This document shows, piece after piece, positions 51,938 to 61,093 of a stretch of DNA of 64,000 nt. Numbering within the stretch: position 1 is the first letter of the stretch; every line of letters starts with the position of its first letter. Origin of the DNA: Paenibacillus curdlanolyticus YK9 (GTDB lineage Bacteria; Bacillota; Bacilli; Paenibacillales; Paenibacillaceae); the NCBI RefSeq assembly GCF_000179615.1, contig NZ_AEDD01000010.1:221774-285773 (forward strand), given 5' to 3'. The notes under the pieces are model-generated. The model was not told the origin of the DNA, did no database searches, and saw only the letters and a program-made list of their open reading frames with translations. The translations under genes and the position numbers were made by a program.

Positions 51938-52894
51938 ATGAAGCATATTTCAGTAGCAGGCTTGCACAAGCCGGTTTCCCAGCTAATGAAGGGCTCCGAC
52001 TATTTTACCCATGACAACTTTGAGAAAGCCGCAGCCAATCTCGATGCCTTCTTCGCAATTGGCGGCAATGCAATCGATACCGCATACGTCTACACCAACG
52101 GAGAGAGCGAAGCCGTCATTGGTCGATACCTGCAAGAGCGCGGCAACCGCGAGCAATGGGTCATTTTGACCAAAGGCGCGCATCATGACCAGAACGGCCC
52201 GCGCGTAAACCGCGAAGCGATTCGCAGCGACCTGGCGGAAAGCCTGCATCGACTTCAAACCGATTACATCGACATGTATGCGCTGCATCGCGATGACCCA
52301 TTCGTCCCTGTCAGCCACATCATCGAGGCGTTGAACGAGCATATTGCCTCTGGCGCCGTGCGAGCAATTGGCGCATCCAATTGGAGCTGGCAGCGGATGC
52401 GAGAAGCGAATGACTATGCGCTGGCAAAAGGATTGGTCGGCTTCTCCTTCAGCAGCCCGAACCTCAGCTTAGCCAAAGCCAACGAGCCGTTCTGGCCGGG
52501 CTGCGTTTCAACCGACAGCAACACGCTCGCATGGCATGAACAGACCCAAGTCCCGTTGTTCTCTTGGTCCTCCCAAGCCAGAGGCTTCTTCACCGGACGA
52601 TTCTCGCCGGAGGATCGGACCAATGCCGATCTGGTTCGCGTCTTCTACAGCGACGGCAACTGGGAGCGTCTCGCCCGCGCCAAGCAGCTGGCAGAGCGCA
52701 AGAACGTGACGACGATTCAAATCGCGCTTGCTTATGTGCTGAACCAGCCGTTCCCGACCTGCGCGCTCATCGGCGCGCAATCGGCGGAGGAGCTGCGTTC
52801 ATGCGAGGAAGGCTCCCGTATTGTGTTGACACGAGAGGAGCTGGACTGGCTCGATTTGACGTCGGACCAGAACGGACGCAACAACGACAATTAA
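51938..52894 (+). CDS. Aldo/keto reductase
   Basis: 318 residues with FFAIGGNAIDTAYVYTNGESEAVIGRYL (Asp and Tyr of the catalytic tetrad), LTKGAHHDQ (Lys) and DYIDMYALHRDD (His). Start ATG 51938 behind AGGAGGGA. NAD(P)H-dependent carbonyl reductase, substrate unknown; paired with the dehydrogenase. Confidence 0.9.
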   Translation: MKHISVAGLHKPVSQLMKGSDYFTHDNFEKAAANLDAFFAIGGNAIDTAYVYTNGESEAVIGRYLQERGNREQWVILTKGAHHDQNGPRVNREAIRSDLAESLHRLQTDYIDMYALHRDDPFVPVSHIIEALNEHIASGAVRAIGASNWSWQRMREANDYALAKGLVGFSFSSPNLSLAKANEPFWPGCVSTDSNTLAWHEQTQVPLFSWSSQARGFFTGRFSPEDRTNADLVRVFYSDGNWERLARAKQLAERKNVTTIQIALAYVLNQPFPTCALIGAQSAEELRSCEEGSRIVLTREELDWLDLTSDQNGRNNDN

Positions 52895-52909
52895 GTCGGC
52901 AAACGGCAA

Positions 52910-52947
52910 GAAGCGTTGCAGAGAGCATCACTCTGCAACGCTTTTTT
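52910..52947. terminator. Bidirectional terminator
   Basis: AAGCGTTGCAGAG / CTCTGCAACGCTTTTTT between the aldo/keto reductase and the biosynthetic operon. Confidence 0.88.
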
Positions 52948-53698
52948 CGTGCTTTCCCGTCGTTCCCGAGCTTACAGCCAACGTGCCAAGCAGCTCCGAA
53001 CGTACCCACTCCACGACCTGCTCCCTGTAATCGTGGATGAAGAAATGGCCCGCCTCATAGGCCCGAAGGGTGCAAGGCCCTGAAGCATATCGCCGCCATT
53101 GCGCCATTACCTCTGGCGTCGAGTGATCCTTCGTGCCGTATAGAACCGATACGCTGCATGCTAAGTCCACCGCCGGATCGGCTTGGAACACATATCGTTC
53201 GGATACGCGATAATCCGCCCGCAGCAGCGGCATAAACAACCGGAATAAGCTCCGATGCTCGATCAGATCGTCAGGGAAGCCGCCGAATTGCACAATTTCC
53301 TCAAGGAAGGCATCGTCATCGAGCTGATGCAGCAAGGGAACCCCTTCCCTTCGGGGAATATGCGGCGGATTGCGGCCCGAGAAGAACAGATGAGCAGGCG
53401 GCGGACATTCCGATAAGCGGTGAATTCGCCTCGCCATTTCGAAAGCAGCGATCGCACCCATGCTATGACCAAATATGGCGTAGGGCTGTCCGTTAAGCTG
53501 TGACATTACCGTCTCATACACATCTGCCACCGTCTCCTCCATGCTGTCGCATAACGGTACGTGTTGACGGCTTCCTCTCCCCGCCAGCTCGACGGGCACC
53601 ACCTCAATCGAATCCCCGATCAGGCTTTGCCAGTCTCCAAATTCCGATGCCGAGCCGCCCGCATAAGGGATACAAAACAATTGATTTCGTTTCACCAT
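52928..53698 (-). CDS. Type II thioesterase (last gene of the biosynthetic operon)
   Basis: 256 residues of the GrsT/SrfAD family: CIPYAGGSASEF near the start, nucleophile elbow FGHSMGA (Ser79), LFFSGRNPP and a late AGHFFIHD histidine. Such enzymes free stalled or wrong acyl groups from carrier proteins, which fits the free carrier protein at 59613. ATG 53698 with AAGGAGAAG upstream, 13 bp after the exporter gene. Confidence 0.92.
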   Translation of the reverse strand: MVKRNQLFCIPYAGGSASEFGDWQSLIGDSIEVVPVELAGRGSRQHVPLCDSMEETVADVYETVMSQLNGQPYAIFGHSMGAIAAFEMARRIHRLSECPPPAHLFFSGRNPPHIPRREGVPLLHQLDDDAFLEEIVQFGGFPDDLIEHRSLFRLFMPLLRADYRVSERYVFQADPAVDLACSVSVLYGTKDHSTPEVMAQWRRYASGPCTLRAYEAGHFFIHDYREQVVEWVRSELLGTLAVSSGTTGKHEKSVAE

Positions 53699-53711
53699 GC
53701 TTACCTTCTCC

Positions 53712-54977
53712 TTACTCCCCGGCGTTCGCTTGAACGCTCGCCGTTTGCGCATGCATCGGCTTCCGTGCCCGGCTAAACCGTATTTCCAGCAAAGGCGACA
53801 GGATGACGAGCACGCTCATCAGCAAATAGATCCACCGGATTGAAATCGCATCGCCCAAATACCCTACGCCGAGGTAAACAACAAGACTAATATAGGAAAT
53901 GAGCATGACCATCATGCTGTTGACTCTGCCGATGAACGCTACATCGATTTCCAATTGAATGAGGGTTTCGTTATGAATCCGATTGCTGACGACAAAGAAG
54001 CCTAGCAGCAAGTAGCCGATCATCGCCTGCGCGAGATGGGCAGAGGTCAGAAAGACGATAAGCGAGCCACCGATCAAGAGCATGCTGATGCGGCCAAAGG
54101 AAACGAACTTCATACGCTCCATCAGCTTTACGAGCATATAGCTTCCCACAATGGCGCCAATTGCCCAAGCCGCTTCAATATAGCCGAACCCCGCGGCTCC
54201 AACCTTTAATTCCCTCTCGGTAAACACCGGCAGCAGCGTGTTGCAAACATACAACGTCATATAACCGAAAATTTGAATGATAACGAGCGAGATCACCTTC
54301 GGGCGTGACTTCATGTACATGAAGCCTTCCACCCAATCCTTTTTCACGCTTGGCTTCTCGACCGTATCCCTACTCTTATTAATGGCATACAGCCCCTTAA
54401 TCAGGAAGGTAAGCAGCGCCGACAAGGCAAACGTGAACATGTTGATATAAATGACAATAATAGCGGAAAACGCGGCCACCAGTATACCGCCTACAGCCGA
54501 GCCGATTAGCATGCCCAGCTGGTTTGCAATTCCCAATCGGGCGTTGGCGCGCATCAGTTGGCTCTCCGGTATAATCGTACGAATCAGCCCCATGGATGAA
54601 GGCCAGTGGAAACGGTCGCAGGCCGCCAGAATAAATTCCGTCGCATAAATGATGCCGATCGGGACGTCTCCCTGCATAGCAAACAACGGAATTAGGCCTA
54701 GCGCCAGCGCACGTATAGCATCGCTGGCCACACACAGGCGCTTGAAGCTCCAACGGTCGATGAACACGCCCATCCAAGGCGAGAGCAGGATGCCTGCAAT
54801 GCTATGGACGAGCAGCAGCCATCCGATTGAAGCAGCGGATTGCGTCATGCTGTACAGCAGCAGGCTCATGCCGATAAACTGCATGCCTGCCCCGGTTGAA
54901 GAGGCCAGGGAAGCCGCAATAAACTTCCCCAGCTCTTTGTTAATGGCGAATTGCTCGGCGTAGCGTCGCACTAGCAT
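53712..54977 (-). CDS. MFS exporter (EntS-like MFS_3)
   Basis: 421 residues with about 12 TM helices; SLLLYSMTQSAASIGWLLLVHSIAGILLSPWMGVFIDRWSFKRLCVASD is the motif A region of the EntS/tetV-like branch. Its ATG overlaps the ATP-grasp stop by 7 bp. It probably exports the product of this operon. Confidence 0.88.
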   Translation of the reverse strand: MLVRRYAEQFAINKELGKFIAASLASSTGAGMQFIGMSLLLYSMTQSAASIGWLLLVHSIAGILLSPWMGVFIDRWSFKRLCVASDAIRALALGLIPLFAMQGDVPIGIIYATEFILAACDRFHWPSSMGLIRTIIPESQLMRANARLGIANQLGMLIGSAVGGILVAAFSAIIVIYINMFTFALSALLTFLIKGLYAINKSRDTVEKPSVKKDWVEGFMYMKSRPKVISLVIIQIFGYMTLYVCNTLLPVFTERELKVGAAGFGYIEAAWAIGAIVGSYMLVKLMERMKFVSFGRISMLLIGGSLIVFLTSAHLAQAMIGYLLLGFFVVSNRIHNETLIQLEIDVAFIGRVNSMMVMLISYISLVVYLGVGYLGDAISIRWIYLLMSVLVILSPLLEIRFSRARKPMHAQTASVQANAGE

Positions 54978-56206
54978 GGGATTTCGCTCTGCACGGCGCC
55001 TTGCTCGACCACTTCAATTTGTAGGTCCGACCATGCCTGCTCGATGACTCGCACAGCTTCCTCTGGCGTACTTCCTTGGGCCAGAATAAAGCCATTGCGC
55101 TCCAATGATTTGGTGAATGGCTTCGTCGGCTTGCCTTGTTCGACATCGATCTGGCATCTGACGACATCAGGCCGCTGCTTCAATCGATCGACGCCTTCCA
55201 GAACGCTCACTTCTCCCGGAGGCAGCTGCAAGTAACGGATTGCAGCCGCTTGTCCCGTAAACCCGTTAGACAGGTCTGGCTGGCCGGTTATAAATCCATT
55301 GAACGTTTGCGTGAACAAGTCGAAGCCGAAAACCCGCTCCACCATCTCAAATATATAATCCCCGCCTACGCGGGTATGCGTTTCGACGACATACATCCCG
55401 TCCTCCGCCACGATAATCTCCGTATGTGATGGACCGTACTGGTGGCCGATTAAGTCCATCAAGGATGCGGCCAGCAGCTTCGCTTCTTCGATCTTGTCCG
55501 AAGGCAGAGAGGACGGCATATTGTGTCCCGTCTCTACAAAATGGGGCGCGCCCGTCGTAAACTTATCCGTTACGGCAATCATCGTATGCCGCCCTTCCCA
55601 CGTGAAGCCTTCTACGCTGATCTCCGTGCCGACGATATACTTCTCGACGAGAATGTCTCCGCCGCTATAAGCGGCTTGGATCTGTTCAAGCGCGGGCGCG
55701 ATTTGCCCGACTTCCGTAATTTTGTAGATTTGGGCGCTGCCCGTTCCATAGCTCGGCTTAAGAATAACCGGCAGCTCCACCTCATCGATGAAGCCCAGCA
55801 CATCGGCCGCAGCCGCCACAATAGCGTAAGGCACCGAAGGGAACTGCCTCTCCTTCATGTAGGCCCGCATTCTTCCCTTATCTCTCGTAGTCAAGACGGG
55901 AAACAGCGGATTGCCGGGCAGGTTTAACCGTTCCTTCAGCTTTGCTGCCGTCAGAACCCCCATCTCCTGGAAGGAGACGACGCAATCGTACGGCCTATCC
56001 CGATGCAGGATATCAAAAAGCTCCAGCAGAATAGGGTCCTCCAGCGAGGAAGTTATCAGCTCATCGACATAAGCCAAATCCTCCGGCTTGACCTTGCTCT
56101 TCTCCTGAACGAGCGTAACCGCCAACCCCGCCGCCTGCGCCTTTTGATAGATCTCCGTCCAGCCGCCAATCATAATCATCCGTTTCGCTGGGCTACCGGC
56201 CTTCAT
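54971..56206 (-). CDS. ATP-grasp ligase 2
   Basis: 411 residues. N-terminal Rossmann-like part, then the ATP-grasp core: LPVILKPSYGTGSAQIYKI (nucleotide loop), ILVEKYIVGTEISVEGF and the Mg-binding YVVETHTRVGGDYIF. The ETHTRVGGD form is typical of carboxylate-amine ligases that join amino acids. It overlaps the LysA-like gene by 14 bp. Substrates unknown. Confidence 0.9.
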   Translation of the reverse strand: MKAGSPAKRMIMIGGWTEIYQKAQAAGLAVTLVQEKSKVKPEDLAYVDELITSSLEDPILLELFDILHRDRPYDCVVSFQEMGVLTAAKLKERLNLPGNPLFPVLTTRDKGRMRAYMKERQFPSVPYAIVAAAADVLGFIDEVELPVILKPSYGTGSAQIYKITEVGQIAPALEQIQAAYSGGDILVEKYIVGTEISVEGFTWEGRHTMIAVTDKFTTGAPHFVETGHNMPSSLPSDKIEEAKLLAASLMDLIGHQYGPSHTEIIVAEDGMYVVETHTRVGGDYIFEMVERVFGFDLFTQTFNGFITGQPDLSNGFTGQAAAIRYLQLPPGEVSVLEGVDRLKQRPDVVRCQIDVEQGKPTKPFTKSLERNGFILAQGSTPEEAVRVIEQAWSDLQIEVVEQGAVQSEIPC

Positions 56207-57530
56207 AGGCGATCACCCCGTCCATCATTTCCGTACGAATCGAATCCTCGAACACTTCTCGGCGGATAGCCAACCGGGACTTTCCACCTTGAACGAAAAC
56301 GACAGCAGGCTTCATGAACCGGTTGTAGTTATTGGACATTGCATACGTATAAGCGCCCGTACATTGTACGGCTAATAGATCGCCCGTCTTCACCTCTGGC
56401 AGCGGCGCGCTCTCGATCATCCGATCCGTCTCGCAATGGCGTCCGAAAATGCGAACCGGCAACATATCCGTAGGCTCCGCATTCGGATGGGCAGCCAAGA
56501 GCACATTATGATGCGCCTCATACATAATTGGCCGCGGATTGTCGGACAGTCCCCCGTCCACCGAAATAAAGGCGCGAACATCCTGACCCGCTGGCACTGG
56601 CTTAATTGGCCCCACGGTATACAGCGTCGTCCCATATTCAGCGATGACAGAACGTCCCGGCTCAATTCCGAAAATGACATTTTCTTCGCATAGCGGAGCG
56701 ACGTGCTCGCGGAAAACCGGCATGACGCCATCCGCCCACTCCTGCGGCGTTGGCGGCCTCGCATAGCCCGAGTAATTCACGCCCATGCCGCCCCCCATCG
56801 TAATGCTGGACGGCTTCCAGCCATGCGCGTCCGTCACGGCTTGAATAAACGCCCCCAATCGTTCCAACGCTTGCTGATGGAACTTCACCTCCTGGATTTG
56901 CGAGCCCAAGTGGAAATGCAGGCCGCGCAGCATCAGGGAGGAGGATTGGAGAATTGCCGCAATCGCGCGCATAGCCGTATGATCGAAGATAGACAGCCCA
57001 AACTTGGATTCCATATGGCCCGTCGTAAACTTCGGATTGGAGTAGACATTAATAGCTAAGTTTACGCGTATATCAACCGCCTGAAGCTTCCCTTGGCTCT
57101 GCGCCTCCTGCTCGATCGCATCGATTTCCTCCAAGCAATCGATAACAAGCGTTCTTACGCCGCTGGCAACAGCCAGCCTGATTTCGTCCTGCGTCTTGTA
57201 ATTGCCATGAAACGTAATGCGGGAAGCAGGCGCTCCAGCCCATAATGCCAGCTTAAGCTCTCCTTCAGACACCACATCCAGGCTCATGCCTTCTTCCACG
57301 ACCAGATTGACCATTTGGCCGATCATAAACGCCTTGGAGGCATAAGCGACGTCCACATGATTCCAATGCGCCCGAAAACTTTGTACATAATCCCGACAGC
57401 GCTGCCGAACAGCAGCTTCATCAATGACATAAAGCGGCGTGCCGTACTCCTTAGCCAAGCCTAACGTATTGCAGCCGCCGATCTCCAATTGCCCCCGCTC
57501 GTCGATCGTTTGCGTTCCATATTTGAACAT
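56193..57530 (-). CDS. LysA-like PLP decarboxylase (fold type III)
   Basis: 445 residues of the diaminopimelate/ornithine decarboxylase family: PLP Lys66 in VAYASKAF, HFHLGSQ, GGGMGVNYSGY, FGIEPGRSVIAEYGT, GRHCETDR and CTGAYTYAMSNNYNRF. DAP decarboxylase is the closest motif match, but its place in a secondary-metabolite operon next to a DapF-like gene suggests a dedicated substrate. ATG 57530 with GAGGGAGTG upstream. Confidence 0.9.
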   Translation of the reverse strand: MFKYGTQTIDERGQLEIGGCNTLGLAKEYGTPLYVIDEAAVRQRCRDYVQSFRAHWNHVDVAYASKAFMIGQMVNLVVEEGMSLDVVSEGELKLALWAGAPASRITFHGNYKTQDEIRLAVASGVRTLVIDCLEEIDAIEQEAQSQGKLQAVDIRVNLAINVYSNPKFTTGHMESKFGLSIFDHTAMRAIAAILQSSSLMLRGLHFHLGSQIQEVKFHQQALERLGAFIQAVTDAHGWKPSSITMGGGMGVNYSGYARPPTPQEWADGVMPVFREHVAPLCEENVIFGIEPGRSVIAEYGTTLYTVGPIKPVPAGQDVRAFISVDGGLSDNPRPIMYEAHHNVLLAAHPNAEPTDMLPVRIFGRHCETDRMIESAPLPEVKTGDLLAVQCTGAYTYAMSNNYNRFMKPAVVFVQGGKSRLAIRREVFEDSIRTEMMDGVIAYEGR

Positions 57531-57576
57531 ATTGATCACTCCCTCATTGATATTGAAGCTCGGCACAATTCGGCAA

Positions 57577-58338
57577 TTAGACGAAATACATCCCTTCGGC
57601 TACAAGACTTACATTGCCTTCCATACACAGCACCTTGTCCATGGCGTTCCATTCCACGCGCACGCAGCCCTGCGGTGTCAACACTTCTGATTCGAGCGGC
57701 CAATCCGGCATTTCTAGGGCGACAGCCATCGCCGCAGCCGCCGAACCCGTCGCGCACCCTTCAACCACGCCGACGCCTCTTTCCCAAGGCAGCACCCGGA
57801 TGACGCCACGGTCAACCACGGATGCGAACATCACATTAGTCCCCCCATCGAACGTAGCCTCATAAATCGGCCCTTCATGCGTTAAATTGACAGCCTCCAA
57901 ATCGGTTAAAATGACCAAATGCGGCGAGCCGACGACATATTGATAACGCGACTCTTCTCCGTATTTATTAATGAGCGGGTCGCGTTCGAAGCGAATCGTT
58001 GCATTGAACTTCATGCCTTCCTCACCAGCCAGTCGATGCGTCACCGTCGCGCCTTGCGCTTTGATGACGATGTCCTGGTCTCGCAGCTGCGGCCTGTTCA
58101 CGTAAGCGAAAGCCGCCACGCAGCGTGCACCGTTCCCGCACATCGGAGCCTCGGTTCCATCGGCGTTGAATACGCGCATATGAACGGTGCTGTCGGTCAG
58201 CCACTCGGCGACGAGTAGGCCATCTCCGCTCAGCCCTGTTCTTTTGGAGCATATAGCCGGAATGTCTACCGCATGGAGATTCGAGCTTTCAACGACGATA
58301 TAGCTGTTGCCCTCTGCTTCAAACTTCCAAAATTGCAT
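57577..58338 (-). CDS. DapF-like epimerase
   Basis: 253 residues. Both catalytic cysteines of PLP-free epimerases are present: Cys67 in NADGTEAPMCGNGARC and Cys195 in ERGVGVVEGCATGS. It interconverts LL- and meso-DAP or a related amino acid. The substitution of the second motif (EGCATGS rather than TLACGTGA) marks it as a divergent paralogue. Confidence 0.9.
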   Translation of the reverse strand: MQFWKFEAEGNSYIVVESSNLHAVDIPAICSKRTGLSGDGLLVAEWLTDSTVHMRVFNADGTEAPMCGNGARCVAAFAYVNRPQLRDQDIVIKAQGATVTHRLAGEEGMKFNATIRFERDPLINKYGEESRYQYVVGSPHLVILTDLEAVNLTHEGPIYEATFDGGTNVMFASVVDRGVIRVLPWERGVGVVEGCATGSAAAAMAVALEMPDWPLESEVLTPQGCVRVEWNAMDKVLCMEGNVSLVAEGMYFV

Positions 58339-58368
58339 AGGAAACCCTCCAAATTTTGATTTTTGATG

Positions 58369-59616
58369 TTAAACCAAATAAGGCACCTTAGGCTTCGTTC
58401 TGACGGTAACTTCAATGGACTCGCACACGGACTGCGCCAGCTCAATGCATTGCTTGTCCGTCTCTGCACAGGTAAGCACCGAAAGCAGCGTATCGTTGTT
58501 GGAGGACGTAGACGAATAGAAGCGGCTCTGGGGCGCATGATTCATCACCCATAGCGGGCCCGACTCGCTGGATTGCAGCGATTTGACATCAATCGAAATA
58601 TAGCCCTCCGTCGGCGGATAATACTCGAACAGGGTCGCTACCTTCGAGGCAGCTGTATTTGCCGTGAACACGCCGGTTTCGAAGAGCGATGCGATAGCAG
58701 CGAATATATTGACCGACATCGCTTGATTAATGAGCCAGTAGCAAGGGAAGCCGAACAGCCGCGGATTTACCTCCAGAATGTACAGCTGGCCGTCGTTGCC
58801 CATAATGTACTCGATATGGCAGGGGCCAAAATCGAACTGGAATCGCTCGATAAACTTGCGCGTTTCCTCGATGACAGGCTCCGTTTCAACGCCTTGATAA
58901 GGGAAAATGAAGCCCGATTCGACGAAGCTTGGCGGCTCGCCCAAATAACGGTTCGTTACGCCGAGAATATGAACGCCATTACGATCCTTCATAAATTCGC
59001 AGCTGAATATCGCCCCGGGAACATAGGCTTCCAGCAAATACTCGCTGTTCTCCACGACGCCCTTCGTAAACCGGGACAGCAGCTGCAGCGTATCATACGC
59101 CTCTCTCAGCTCTTCAACCGTATAGATAAGCCGTATGCCTTCGGACTGATTGCCGTTGACCGGCTTGAAGACGAGCCCCTTGTTCATCCGGGCAAGAAAA
59201 TCCTCGCCCTCTTCGACCGATCGGCATAGCCGGAAGGCAGGCGTCGGGAAGCCCAGCTCCTGCTGCCTCTGCCGAAACTTATGCTTATTGCGTAGCGTAT
59301 CGGCAAGATCAGGGTTGAGATTGTAATAGCCCTTCGCCTGGCAGTATTGCGTAACCAGCGGGATCATGAAGTCGCTCGTTGTGAACACGCTCGCGATTTC
59401 GTATTTGCCCTCAAGCTCCGCCAGCTGCTGCTCGAAAAACGCGGGCTCGAACATCTGCTTGTCGCGGATAACTTCAATTGCCATGTCTAGATATTCGGGC
59501 AAATTTCTGTACAAGCCCGACGTCAGGTAGACAACGGCATAGCCTGTCTCCGTCAAATCCCTGATTTCATAAGCATGATTGCCTGATTCGACAAGCACCG
59601 TTACTCGCTGCTTCAC
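58369..59616 (-). CDS. ATP-grasp ligase 1
   Basis: 415 residues. LVFKPVNGNQSEGIRLIY is the nucleotide loop, YLLEAYVPGAIFSCEFM and ILEVNPRLFGFPCYWLINQAM are the lid and metal motifs. It is distinct from ligase 2 and less than clearly related to any housekeeping ATP-grasp enzyme. Its start overlaps the carrier-protein stop (4 bp), so the two are made together. Confidence 0.9.
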   Translation of the reverse strand: MKQRVTVLVESGNHAYEIRDLTETGYAVVYLTSGLYRNLPEYLDMAIEVIRDKQMFEPAFFEQQLAELEGKYEIASVFTTSDFMIPLVTQYCQAKGYYNLNPDLADTLRNKHKFRQRQQELGFPTPAFRLCRSVEEGEDFLARMNKGLVFKPVNGNQSEGIRLIYTVEELREAYDTLQLLSRFTKGVVENSEYLLEAYVPGAIFSCEFMKDRNGVHILGVTNRYLGEPPSFVESGFIFPYQGVETEPVIEETRKFIERFQFDFGPCHIEYIMGNDGQLYILEVNPRLFGFPCYWLINQAMSVNIFAAIASLFETGVFTANTAASKVATLFEYYPPTEGYISIDVKSLQSSESGPLWVMNHAPQSRFYSSTSSNNDTLLSVLTCAETDKQCIELAQSVCESIEVTVRTKPKVPYLV

Positions 59617-59870
59617 GCCGTCACCCCATACTTGCCAAGCATCGCCATGATGCTGCTAATCGTCACGAAATTGTCCAGCGTAAGGTCCTCTTCGCGGAAC
59701 TGGATGCTCAGCTTCTTCTCCAGCTGCACCAAAAGCCGCACCGTCGTAATCGAGTCGAGGCCCTCATCGCTCAATTTGGTGTTCTCATTCAGCTCCACAT
59801 TACGTTTCATGACCGTAACGACAGCCTCTCTTACCGTTTGGAATAACGCCTGATCCGTAGAGTTCGTCAT
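59613..59870 (-). CDS. Free-standing acyl/peptidyl carrier protein
   Basis: 85 residues, the usual carrier-protein size. Ser40 in DEGLDSITTVRLLVQLE is the phosphopantetheine site (GxDS), followed by the helix II pattern. No PPTase gene is nearby, so a genomic one must modify it. AAAGGGC precedes the ATG. Confidence 0.92.
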   Translation of the reverse strand: MTNSTDQALFQTVREAVVTVMKRNVELNENTKLSDEGLDSITTVRLLVQLEKKLSIQFREEDLTLDNFVTISSIMAMLGKYGVTA

Positions 59871-59942
59871 CTGGAACGCCCTTTCTATATGTGAAAATAA
59901 GTGCGATTACGTTGAGAAAGCTGTATGTTCCTTGCCGCGCTG

Positions 59943-61079
59943 TTATCCCGCCGACGCCGATCTTAAAAGCGCGCGTGCAAGCTGCTCCCGGTTATCGTCG
60001 CTCTCCATTTGCCCGAGATCGAAAGAAGAGGACTTGAGCGTTCCGTACAGCTTGGCTAGCGGATGATTGGCGCGAATCGAGGATATGCCGGCGATCTTCA
60101 TCGCGTAATTTACGATTTTTTGCGTCGCCGTCACCATGTATTCCATCGTCAACAGCCCCGTATCCGCCACAAGCTCACGGCCATCGCCGCCACCGCTAAA
60201 CAGCTCGTTTATTCGGCTGCTGTACGTGTATAGCTGCGATTCGCATGCCTCCAGCAAAATTGCAGCATCCGCCACGAGAAACTGCGTGCCCGGAAATCGG
60301 CTAAGCGGCAAGCCCCACTGCGGCACGAAGGAGGCTTTGGCGGAATCGCATGCGCACGCTAGCGCCGATTTGGCGATACCGAGATAAATAGCGCTCACGT
60401 TCAGCCGATGAAGAAGGAGAAATCGTTCCAACAGTGCGGATTCCTGTCCTGTAAAGCTCACCAGCTCGTTATTGGGGACAAAGACGTCCTGCAGCCGCAC
60501 GCTGTAGGATTCAATCGCGGTGAAGCCTGCCTCATCCGATTGGCAGACATCCGGACAGCGCTGCATGGATACCCCTTCCCGCGTAATGGGAATAACGGCT
60601 ACCGCGAAGGAGGAGCTGCCGTTTTTGTCATGAATGATGCCGCACATCGGCAAATACTGCACATGCGCATCCATATGCACGCGCTGCCGGACGCCATTAA
60701 AGCGCATGCCGCCTTCAGCTGCCGTCGCCTGAATGGCTCCGCCTCCGCCGGAAGTTTCCGGCTCGCGCTCGTTGAAATCTATTTCGTTAAGCGATGCGAG
60801 CAGCATCCCTTTGCTCCGTATATTTGCGAAGCAGCTATCTATCGGGTTGCCCGCCTCCGCCTGCATCATGCGAAGACCCCATGCACTGGTCAGATGATTC
60901 GCAAGCCGGATGGCAAGCGGCAAGTCCCCGGCAGCCAAATCGGCTATCATGCCCGAGTAGCTCGCCGCACAGGAAAGCCCACTTCCGTATGGCTCGGGCA
61001 GCGTCAGCGTATGCACCTGTTGATTCACCAGGTCGTCCATACGGATTGTTTCAGAGAGTGTAAGTACCGTTGCGCTCAC
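59943..61079 (-). CDS. Acyl-CoA-dehydrogenase-like flavoprotein 1
   Basis: 378 residues of the acyl-CoA dehydrogenase superfamily, paralogous along its length with the 62185 gene (PEPYGSGLS; LPLAIRLANHLTSAWGL; VHMDAHVQYLPMCGIIHDK; YLGIAKSALACACDSAK). In other pathways such enzymes oxidise carrier-bound amino acyl groups (e.g. prolyl-PCP to pyrrole). GTG 61079 with AAGGATG 9 nt upstream, 14 bp after the ligase stop, matches the paralogue's start; the longer frame overlaps the ligase. Confidence 0.85.
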   Translation of the reverse strand: MSATVLTLSETIRMDDLVNQQVHTLTLPEPYGSGLSCAASYSGMIADLAAGDLPLAIRLANHLTSAWGLRMMQAEAGNPIDSCFANIRSKGMLLASLNEIDFNEREPETSGGGGAIQATAAEGGMRFNGVRQRVHMDAHVQYLPMCGIIHDKNGSSSFAVAVIPITREGVSMQRCPDVCQSDEAGFTAIESYSVRLQDVFVPNNELVSFTGQESALLERFLLLHRLNVSAIYLGIAKSALACACDSAKASFVPQWGLPLSRFPGTQFLVADAAILLEACESQLYTYSSRINELFSGGGDGRELVADTGLLTMEYMVTATQKIVNYAMKIAGISSIRANHPLAKLYGTLKSSSFDLGQMESDDNREQLARALLRSASAG

Positions 61080-61093
61080 GCAGTCACATCCTT

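Noticed and set aside
56193..58338. Housekeeping lysine biosynthesis operon
   Set aside because: Only the last two steps are present, they are embedded between ligase genes, and the DapF-like motif is divergent. Kept as a dedicated pair, with the test stated in findings.
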